From contig CABSEG010000018.1 in assembly GCA_902476645.1 (NCBI GenBank), forward strand, positions 1 through 40,900: a stretch of 40,900 bases of DNA. The letters are read 5' to 3'. The stretch comes from an uncultured Lachnospiraceae bacterium. Lineage in GTDB: Bacteria > Bacillota > Clostridia > Lachnospirales > Lachnospiraceae. The notes below the pieces were generated by a model. The model worked only from the letters and a program-made list of their open reading frames with translations, was not told the origin of the DNA and searched no databases. Positions 9,333 through 18,100 of the stretch are shown piece after piece. Both the position numbers and the translations under genes were made by a program. Position 1 is the stretch's first letter. Each line of letters begins with the position of its first letter.

Positions 9333-9993
9333 ATGCCAAAAACGTGGTTGATTACCGGTTATTCCAGCGGACTGGGGATGGAGATTGCCAAAGCGGTTTT
9401 GCGTCGTGGAGACCATGTGGCAATGACGGCCCGGAATCTGGCAGGATTACAGGCAATGGCACAGGAATACCGGAACAGGCGGTGCAGGATACTTTACAGA
9501 CCTTTGGAGCGATTGACGTCCTGGTGAACAATGCGGGGCATGGATACCGGGCTGCCATTGAAGAGAGTGAGCCAGAAGCGATCAGGGGACTCTTTGAAAC
9601 TAATTTTTTCCCCCCATGGAACTGGTAAAGATGGTCCTGCCGCAGATGCGGGCCAGGTCAAATGGGTTGATCATCAACGTGTCCTCTATTGACGCGGTCC
9701 GGGGCGCTCTTGGAAACGGCTATTATTCGGCGGCAAAGGGGGCGCTGGAACTGGCGTCCGAAGCATTGGCAAAAGAAGTAAAGCATTTAGGCATCCATGT
9801 AATGTTGGCAGAGCCGGGAGCCTTTCGAACCGGATTCTATGGTCAGCGACTGCAGGGAAGCAGCCTGGAAATTTCTGACTACGATGCATTAGCCAGCCAG
9901 TACCGGAAGGAAAGTACGGGAAACTTCCACAATCAAAAAGGCGACCCGGAAAAAGCGGGTAAGCAGACAGTCGGATTTTGCAGAGTCTTAACA
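9333..9993 (+). pseudogene. Decayed short-chain dehydrogenase/reductase (SDR)
   Basis: The start ATG at 9333 has AGGAG 8 nt upstream. The three reading frames hold consecutive SDR pieces. The first has WLITGYSSGLGMEIAKA (the Rossmann TGxxxGxG motif). The second (around 9490-9610) has AIDVLVNNAGHGYRA (the NNAG motif). The third (from 9616) has NVSSIDAVRG and the catalytic YSAAKGALE. About 30 residues are missing between the first two pieces (near 9475-9495). The second shift is at the T6C6 tract near 9604-9615. The C-terminus is also lost after GDPEKAG. At least two frameshifts plus a deletion make it non-functional. A normal SDR would be an NAD(P)-dependent oxidoreductase of about 270-290 residues. 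The aldo/keto reductase gene starts 35 nt later. Confidence 0.85.
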
Positions 9994-10027
9994 TAAATCA
10001 ATTTTATTTAGAAAGGAAGCATGAACT

Positions 10028-10873
10028 ATGGAATACGCAGCATTGAACAATGGAATCAAGATGCCAATGGCAGGCATTGGAACCTTTCTGCTTAGTCCGG
10101 ATGAGGCAGAGGCCTCCGTTCTTTCCGCACTGAAATGCGGCTATCGCTTGATTGATACGGCCAATGTCTACGTAAACGAGAAAGCAGTGGGCCGCGCCAT
10201 GAAGAAATCCGGCATTTCCCGGGATGAGATTTTCCTGGAGACGAAGCTGTGGCCCAGCTTTTATGAACAGGATGACGCGGTAGACAAGACCCTGGAGCGT
10301 TTGGGCACGGATTATATTGATTTGCTGCTGATCCACCAGCCTGCGGGCAACTACGCTGCCGGGTACAGGCAGATGGAGAAAGCCTGCAAAGAAGGCAAAG
10401 TAAAGGCCATCGGTCTTTCCAATTTCGATCAGGAGAAAATTCAGGAAATCCTGAACCTGTGTGAGGTCAGGCCCGCCGTGCTGCAGAACGAGGCACACCC
10501 CTATTCCCAGGAGAAGGAGCTGAAGCAGTTTTTGGATCAGGAAGGTATGGTGATCCAGGCATGGTATCCGCTGGGTCATGGGGACGCGGCGCTGATTCAG
10601 GAGCCTTTGTTTACTGAATTGGGTAAGAAGTACGGGAAATCAAGTGCACAGATCATTCTTCGCTGGCACATTCAGGACGGCAATATCGTCATCCCCGGTT
10701 CCAAAAATGCGGCCCATATCAAAGACAACTTCGACCTGTTCGATATTGCTCTCACTGATGGTGAGATGGCACAGATTGCCGCCATGGACAAGCAGAAGCG
10801 CTACTATACCAGTACCCCGGAAATGCTGCGGCGGTATGCGGAAATGGTGCCTGATGTGGATGGGCAGAAGTAA
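10028..10873 (+). CDS. Aldo/keto reductase (NADPH-dependent)
   Basis: 281 residues, complete. GAAAGGAAG precedes the ATG at 10028; an ATG at 10021 is out of frame. The catalytic tetrad is visible: D43 and Y48 in IDTANVY, K73 in ETKLW, and H103 in LLIHQP. A C-terminal IPGSKN motif for the NADPH phosphate fits the 2,5-diketo-gluconate reductase-like branch. It reduces aldehydes or ketones, possibly sugar-derived, in the cytosol; the natural substrate cannot be told from sequence. It probably once formed an operon with the SDR upstream, now broken, and is followed by a good terminator, so it can be expressed alone. Confidence 0.92.
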   Translation: MEYAALNNGIKMPMAGIGTFLLSPDEAEASVLSALKCGYRLIDTANVYVNEKAVGRAMKKSGISRDEIFLETKLWPSFYEQDDAVDKTLERLGTDYIDLLLIHQPAGNYAAGYRQMEKACKEGKVKAIGLSNFDQEKIQEILNLCEVRPAVLQNEAHPYSQEKELKQFLDQEGMVIQAWYPLGHGDAALIQEPLFTELGKKYGKSSAQIILRWHIQDGNIVIPGSKNAAHIKDNFDLFDIALTDGEMAQIAAMDKQKRYYTSTPEMLRRYAEMVPDVDGQK

Positions 10874-10903
10874 GAAAGAAACGTCATATCAAAATCTGTT
10901 GAG

Positions 10904-10940
10904 CGGAGGCATTCCCTAAAGGGGGCCTCCGATTTTTTTT
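10904..10940 (+). terminator. Intrinsic terminator after the aldo/keto reductase gene
   Basis: CGGAGGC (10904-10910) pairs with GCCTCCG (10925-10931) around a 14-nt loop and is followed by eight T (10933-10940). Confidence 0.85.
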
Positions 10941-10949
10941 CTGTCAGAC

Positions 10950-11187
10950 AGATGCTTGAACCAGCGAAGGCAGATGCCGAGAAAGCCAGGGATGAGGCGG
11001 CAAGCGCAGCAGCAAGCCAGAAGACGAAGGCAGCAAGAGCATCCATAAAGTCTGCGAAGAAAAAGGCAAAGAGCAAGAAAATCCGCATTATCTGGAAAAG
11101 GTGAAGCAGGCTGATGGATATGAGCTGCAGTATGCCACCAACGCAAAATTCAAAAATACCGCTATCTTCTACAGAGGATGGAAATAG
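10950..11187 (+). pseudogene. Remnant of a secreted-protein C-terminus (Ala-rich coil plus Fn3-like tail)
   Basis: The stretch translates as an Ala/Lys-rich helix (AKADAEKARDEAASAAAS) and then a basic segment ending KKIRIIWKR at TGA 11099-11101. One frame over, it continues VKQADGYELQYATNAKFKNT and stops at TAG 11185-11187. Restoring one G near 11099 rejoins the two. The order and sequence match the end of the phosphoesterase protein at 19661-24271 (Ala-rich coil, then LKVTWKK, ATGYEIVYSRNAKFKNA). There is no start codon with a ribosome site, and the upstream part is missing. This is the tail of a deleted or recombined paralogue, not a gene. Confidence 0.75.
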
Positions 11188-11191
11188 ATGA

Positions 11192-11220
11192 TTGAAAAAG
11201 TGATAAAATCATGGTATAAT
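11192..11220 (+). promoter_or_regulatory. Promoter of the toxin-antitoxin operon
   Basis: TTGAAA (11192-11197), 17-nt spacer, TATAAT (11215-11220), followed by AAGGAGG at 11253-11259, 7 nt before the GTG start. It starts immediately after the tail relic. Confidence 0.8.
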
Positions 11221-11266
11221 TAGGCCATATAAAAGCTTGAAAACCAAAAGTTAAGGAGGTGCTTTC

Positions 11267-11527
11267 GTGCCACAGATTATTCCGATAAAAGATTTAAAAA
11301 ATACCTCTGAGATTTCTAATATGTGTCATCGTACCGATGAGCCGATTTATATCACGAAAAATGGATACGGCGACATGGTTATCATGAGCATAGAAAGCTT
11401 TGAGGCTGCTATGAAACAACTGAAGATGTATAAGGATATTGAAATTTCAGAAAGACAGATAGAAGAAGGCAAGACAAAAGATGCAAAAGCAGTTCTGTTA
11501 AATATGAGGGAGCGTTATGGCCTATAA
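11267..11527 (+). CDS. Phd/YefM-family antitoxin
   Basis: 86 residues, starting with GTG behind a strong AAGGAGG. The N-terminus (IIPIKDLKNTSEISNMC) and the ITKNGYGDMVIMSIESFE segment are typical of the Phd/YefM DNA-binding fold. The C-terminal helical part would wrap the toxin. It overlaps the toxin gene by 11 nt, the usual arrangement in type II systems. Antitoxins of this family repress their own promoter, so the site around 11192-11250 is the likely operator, although I see no clear palindrome there. Confidence 0.88.
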   Translation: MPQIIPIKDLKNTSEISNMCHRTDEPIYITKNGYGDMVIMSIESFEAAMKQLKMYKDIEISERQIEEGKTKDAKAVLLNMRERYGL

Positions 11528-11834
11528 ACTGATGATCACAAAGAGAGCAGAAGAGCTTTTGGATGATTTATTCTACTATTTGATTTTTCAACTAAAAAGT
11601 CCGCAAGGAGCAACTCATCTGTTCGAGGGTATCGAAAAAGTTTATATTCGTTTAGAAGAAAATCCGTATCAGTTTCCAGAAAGCAGAGATCTTTACCTCA
11701 AGCGACTTGGTTATCGTGAAGCCGTTCTAACCGATATGAAGTATGTGATTGTATTTCGAGTTGAAGATTATATAGTTTATGTGGTTGGAATTTTCCACCA
11801 ACTTGAGCAATACAGAAGAAAGATTGAAGATTGA
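11517..11834 (+). CDS. RelE/ParE-family toxin
   Basis: 105 residues. The start overlaps the antitoxin stop (translational coupling). MAYKLMITKRAEELLDDLFYYL, then LEENPYQFPES, YREAVLTDMKYVIVFRVED and VYVVGIFHQ follow the RelE/ParE fold strand by strand. Members either cleave mRNA on the ribosome or inhibit gyrase; the sequence alone does not decide which. It appears intact and is paired with an intact antitoxin. Its composition is AT-rich, like the ATPase/RloB islet, consistent with mobile ancestry. Confidence 0.88.
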   Translation: MAYKLMITKRAEELLDDLFYYLIFQLKSPQGATHLFEGIEKVYIRLEENPYQFPESRDLYLKRLGYREAVLTDMKYVIVFRVEDYIVYVVGIFHQLEQYRRKIED

Positions 11835-11841
11835 ACCAGAA

Positions 11842-11905
11842 GGCAGCTTGTCACTCCGCAATGCCGTAAAATAGGCAGGGGAGACAGATGAGCTGTCTTC
11901 TTTTA
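11842..11905 (+). terminator. Possible terminator of the toxin-antitoxin operon
   Basis: GGCAGCT (11842-11848) can pair with AGCTGTC (11891-11897), with an inner TGTC/GACA extension, followed by a T-rich TTCTTTTA. The loop is long and the T run interrupted, so this is tentative. Confidence 0.4.
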
Positions 11906-11930
11906 CGTTGCTTCTTTTATAAAATATCGG

Positions 11931-12010
11931 CAAAAAGTATAAAAATTTATACTGTTTTTACTAAAAACTATACTATTTTTGAAAAAAGATAAGTGATAAT
12001 ATAAATATAT
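11931..12010 (+). promoter_or_regulatory. Tandem AT-rich activator-type element upstream of the GH2/dockerin gene (copy A)
   Basis: Two similar half-sites repeat with a period of about 21 nt: AAAAATTTATACTGTTTTT from 11941 and AAAAACTATACTATTTTTG from 11963. A candidate -10 (TAATAT or nearby GATAAT) lies about 22 nt after the second TATACT. The second half-site starts 155 nt before the ATG at 12116. Equivalent elements precede 19661, 24661 and 35611. No good -35 hexamer is present, which suggests an activator-dependent promoter. Confidence 0.6.
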
Positions 12011-12115
12011 GTGTAATTTCGCACAGGATAAAAAGAAAAACCATAGAAAAATTCACTACTATGGTAAAAAGTAATTTAGTTACACAAGACAAGAATTGTA
12101 GAAAAGGAGGTAGCA

Positions 12116-15100
12116 ATGAAGAAGAAGCTTGTTGCAGTAGTTTTGGCGTTGTCGATGACTCTGGGGAATTTGAACGTAATGGCTGCTCCATTACAAGAAA
12201 ATTCTCAGGTTGAAACAGAAGCCGTTTCAAAAGCAATGCAGCCGGGCATTTTGAGCGATGCATGGACGATTCGAAACGAACAGACAGACCGATGGAGATT
12301 TGCGGAGGATGGCAGCGAACAGATTGAGATTATGTCTGTTGACAGCAATCTGTGGGGATCGCAGAATAATACGGCAAATCTCTTCCTTCGAAGAATTGCT
12401 CCGGAGGATGCGTCCAATTTTACTGTTCAGGTGAAGGTGAATGGGATCACGGAAAAAGACGCAAACGGAAGCTGGCATCAGATCGGTCTGATGCTGTATC
12501 AGGACGATGACAACTTCGTGCAGCTGGCCAGAAAGGAAAACGTCAACGATCCGAAGATTCAGATGGCCAGCGAGACGAATCAGACTCTTACGGAAGCCGA
12601 TGACAAAGCGGATGTGGGGGAGGAAACCTCCTATTATCTGAAAATCCAACGGTCCGGCAATCAGTACACGGGGTATTATTCCACGGATGGAAGCGAATGG
12701 ACCCCTGTGGCCTCTATGACCAATGATGCCATGGGAACGGACCTTTCCATTGGCCTGTTTAGCGCTTCCAGAGACTCCACAAGCTGGGTAGGGTTTGAGG
12801 AAGTCCTTGTGAATGGGGAAGCGGTACACCTCTTTGCAGATGAGTCTGAGGAGCAGCCCGAGATCACGGCCCTGGAAGACGAGGAGGTGGAGACCGGAGT
12901 CGGCGTGCTTCCGGAGCTTCCGAAGATGGTGAAGGCAACTTATTCCGATGGAACCTGGGGCCAGGTGGCGGTTACCTGGGAGCGTGAGGTGACGGAAGAA
13001 GACGTGAGCCAGGAGGGAAGCTTTACCCTGACCGGCAGCGTGGCAGGCACCTCCATTCCCGCGCAGGTGACGATTTACGTGGTGGACAAGCCCTTGTTTG
13101 ATGAGACGGAGTGGACAAAAAATCCGGAGATCTTTGAGGTCAATGCGGAGGATCCTCATGCCACCTTCTTCCCCTATGAAAGCGAAGAAAAGGCCCTTGG
13201 GGGAGATGAGAGACAGTCCGCATACTACAAGTCTTTGAACGGCACCTGGAAATTTAAGTGGGCGGAAAATCCGGAGAGCAGACCCAGGCATTTCCAGGGG
13301 GAGGACTTTAACGATGAGGATTGGGACGACATTCAGGTTCCCTGCAGCTGGACCATGCTGCGTGATGAGGACGGATCTTTGAAGTATGACCATCCCATCT
13401 ATACCAACACGGCTTGGGCCTGGAATGGAAACGACAACACCAGCGCCTGGGACGCGGAGGCTCCCTCCTACGTAAACCCCGTGGGCTCCTACAGAACCAC
13501 CTTTGAACTTCCAAAGGAGTGGGAAGGCAGAAGGGTTTCTTTGAATTTTGACGGAGTGGAGTCAGCCTACTATGTGTGGGTCAACGGAGAGCAGGTGGGC
13601 TATGCGGAGGATACCTTCTCCAAAACGGAATTTGACATCACGCCCTATCTTCACCCAGGGGAAAACACCGTGGCTGTGCAGGTATATAAATGGAGTGACG
13701 GAAGCTGGCAGGAAGATCAGGACATGCTTTACTATGCGGGAATCTTCCGGGACGTCTATCTGGTATCCAAGGATGCAGATGCACAAATCCGGGATTTTGA
13801 GCTGGTGACAAACCTGGATGAAGAATATCAGGATTCCAGCCTGGAGATCTACGGAGAGATCCGTGCCTTTGACCAGGAGGATGCCGGAAATCTGAGGCTG
13901 GACGCAAAGCTGATGGATCAGGGGCAAGTGGTGGCGGAGCTTGGCCAGGAGATTGGACAGCTGGAGGATGGCAAGGCCTCAGTGGAACTCAAAACCAATG
14001 TGACCAATCCCAGGAAGTGGTCAGCGGAGGATCCCTATCTGTACGATCTGGTTCTGACGCTCTCCAATGAAGAGCGGGTGTTGGAAACCACGGCGGTGAA
14101 GGTGGGATTCCGTGAAATAGAAATCAAGGGCCAGGGAACCAATGAGGCTCAGATGTACATAAACGGGGAATCCATCTTTGTAAAGGGCGTAAACCGTCAG
14201 GAATTAAACGAAGAGACGGGACGGTACGTGACCAGGGAGCAGATGGAAGAAGAATTTAAGCTGATGAAGCAGAATAATTTTAATGCCCTTCGGATGGGAC
14301 ATTACCCCAACGCTCCTTATGTGTACGAGCTGTGCGACAAGTACGGAATCTACGTGATGAGCGAGGCCAATGTGGAGACCCACGGAAATCAGGGCCAGGT
14401 ATCCGGCAATCCCAGATGGGGAGATGCCGTGTTAGACCGTGTGGAAACCATGTTCCAGCAGCATAAGAACAATGCCTGCGTGGTATTTTGGTCCGTTGGC
14501 AATGAGCAGGGAGCCTATGACATCAATAAAGCCGCTTACTATCGCCTGAAGGAGCTGGATCGCTCCAAGAGGGTGGTGAATTATGACCAGGATCAGATCC
14601 ATTCAGATATCATTTCCCAGGGTTACCGGCTTCCCAGCGAGCTTCCGGGATTCCAGGGACAGGGCAAACCTTATCTGATGTTGGAATACGCCCATGCCAT
14701 GGGAAATTCGGTCGGCAACTTAAGGGAACTTTGGGATGTGATCGAAGATCCCAGATATCCCAGCGTACAGGGAGGATTTATTTGGGACTGGGTGGATCAG
14801 GCACTGCCTTCCCCGGTAAAATATGTGGAAAATGAAATAGATGGCGCCACCCATATCGTGACGGGAGAGCTGATGACGGGGCGTACCGCGGACAAGGAAA
14901 CCAAGGATCGGGCCATGAGAGGCTATGCAGTGCTGGAAAACACGGAGCAGACGTCTCTTGAAAACGCATTCTCCTTTGAGGCAGACATCAAACCGGATGT
15001 AAACACGGGAAGAACCATGGTGATCTTATCCAAGGGAAATTCTGCGCAGCTGCGCCTGGTATCCAACTATCGCCTGGAATTCCAGGTAAATTCCAACACC

Positions 15101-18100
15101 ATATCTTATACGATTCCGACGGATCAGCTGAAGGACTCCAACTGGCATCGGGTTCTGGGGTCCTGTGAAAATGGCGTGATGAGGCTGTACTTTGACGGCC
15201 AGGAGGTCGCATCCGGAAACAGTACGGGAGCAGTGGAGCAAAACGGCTATAACCTGGTTCTGGGCTCCAATGAGCAAGCGATTGAAAATGCTTTCTATGG
15301 AAGACTGGACAACCTTCATGTGTACACAAAAGCAGTGAGAGGTTTGGCAATCTCCGATCAGCCGGCAGACAAAAACGGAGCTATCGTTTGGTGCGACATG
15401 AACGGGGAGCATATCGGAACGACCGGAGAAACTTACTTTGCCTATGGCGGGGACTGGATGGATTATGGAAATAATGCAAATTTCAGCGTGAATGGAATGC
15501 TGCAGCCAGACAAGACCGTCCAGGCAGAATTATACGAAGTAAAGAAGGTATATCAGAATGGGGAAATCCGTCTGGGAGAGGAAGAGGGAACCATTCTGGT
15601 GGAGAATAAGAGCCTCTTTACAAATCTGGACAAGTACGAGATGTATTGGGAGCTGAAGGAAAATGACCAGATACTGCAGTCCGGAACCCTGGACGTTTCC
15701 ATTGCACCTTCTGAGACAAAGCAGGTCTCCATCCCCTGGGACGCCTGGGAGCAGAAAGAGGGATGCGAATACTGGCTGAACGTTTCCTTCCGCTTAAAGC
15801 AAGATGAGCTGTGGGCAGACAAGGGCCATACCGTGATTGAGGAGCAGATGCTCCTGAACGAGGATGCCGGAGCTTCCCAGAGACTGGATGTAGATGCGCT
15901 GGAGTCTGTTTCCTATGAAGATAGCGTAGCGGGCATTTCCGTACAGGGAAATGATTTTCAGGTGGAAATCGATAAGGCCACCGGAGAAATCAAATCCTTC
16001 GTAAGCGGAGGTGTCAATCTGGTAGAGCAGGGACCAATACCCAATTACTTCAGAGCCCTGGTGGATAACGACAGAGGCGCCGGTGATCTGGCAAGTCAGA
16101 TCTGGCGCTGGCAGAATGCGGGAACGGGCAGAACGGTGGAGAGCGTGAATGTGTCAGAGAACGAGGCAGGTACCATGCTTACCGTATCCATATCCGGAAC
16201 GCTTCCTGTGGGCACCTCCAGATTCAGCATGACTTATTATATTTACGGAGACGGAACTATCCGTGTGGATCATACGCTTTCTCCCACGGGCATTGGAAAT
16301 GACATTATTCCCGTGGTAGGAAATATCCTGCGGATTCCCAGGGAATTCCAGAACGTGACCTGGTATGGCAAGGGCCCCTTTGAGACCACCAGTGACAGAA
16401 AGACGGCGGCCAAAGTGGACGTATATGAGAGTACCGTGGAAGACCAGTTCTTCCCCTACGTTCGTCCCCAGGAAACCGGAAATCACAACGATGTGCGCTG
16501 GATGGCCCTGACCAATGAACAGGGGCAGGGACTTTTGATCAGCAGCCCGGATACAGTATCGGCCAGCGCGCTGATGTATACGCCTTCCGAGCTGGCAGAG
16601 AAAGCCCATCCCTATCAGCTGGAAGAAGAAGACAACATTGTGCTGAGAGTGGACGGGGGACAGATCGGCGTGGGAGGCGCTCACTCCTGGGGCTCCTGGC
16701 CCATTGAGGAGTATTTGATCCGGGCAGGTCAGAACTACTCTTACACCTACTATATGACGCCGATTGCATCTTTTGACAAAGAGGAGGCCATGAAGCAGAG
16801 CAAAACGATTTACGAGGCCAGCGCCAAAACTATTGCAGATTCCATTGTTTCCATTGACGCGCCTTCTCTTTCCGATGAGAAGCTGAAGCTTCCCTCCGTA
16901 CCGGACGGATTTACGATTTCCATCGAGTCTTCTGACAATACAGATCTTGTGAGTCTGGACGGAACCTTAAGCTTTGGGGAGCAGGAAGAGACGGTAACCC
17001 TAGTGCTGAAGGTGACCAAGGAGTCAGACGGAAGTTTTGCCTATACGGCGCCCATCCAGGTGGCGCTGCCCCAGATTACGCCTTACCATCCATGGGAGAT
17101 CATAAGGGAGGATGCGTCTGCCTGGAAGTTTGCGCCAGATGGTTCCGATGCCATCATGATTAAGCAGACCCAGGGCTCTCACTGGGACAGCAGTGAAGTG
17201 AAAGGAAACAATATCTTTGTGGTAAATCCAAACGCGGAAGATCCCGATCAATACAGCGTGACGGTGAAGATGACGGGGGTAACTACCACAGGCTATGAAC
17301 AGGCAGGTTTGATCCTCTATAAAGACGACATGCATTTCGTACAGGTTGCCAGAATGCATAAAAACGGAAATCCCGTGCTGGCCATGAACAGCCGGGATGG
17401 CGGAGGCGTATCCGATGTGGGAACCCAGAGAACCGGCTATACCAATGAGACGGTATACTTCAAGATCACAAAGAATCAGGATCAGTATACCTGCTATTAC
17501 TCTGAAGATGAAAGAGCCTGGGAGGAGCTTGGCACCGTGACCAATGCTTCCCTGGAAGACGCAAGAATCGGCGTGTTCTCAAGCTCAGAGGAGGCGGACG
17601 ACTGGTTTACCTTTGAGGACGTGCGGGTGGACAATAAGACCATCTCCTTTATGCAAAGAGAGAGCGGGCTGAGCGACAGCTGGAGCGTGCTGCGCCAAAA
17701 CGACAGCGGATTTTCCGTTCCAGACCCCGCAAAGGATCAGCTTTCCCTCACGGCGTTGGAAGGAACCATGGCTGGAAGTTCCGCACAGACCAGCCAGAAC
17801 CTGGTGGTAACCCCGGCACCCTCGGGAGCCTCCAGCAGTAATTATGAGATTACCGTGAAAATGACAGGCAGGCCGCAGACGGAAAGTGAGGCTGCCGGAC
17901 TGCTGATTTACGTCAGCGATGACCGGTACGTAAGGGTGAACAGAGAGTACCGGGACGGAAGCAATTGGATTCGCTTTATCAGCGAGGACAACGGCAGCAT
18001 TACCGGAACGGAAGAGATCGCAGATCCGGTGGAAGGAGAGGAGATCTGGCTGAGGCTTACGAGAAACCTCCAGCCCATTGACACCTATACGGCATCCTAT

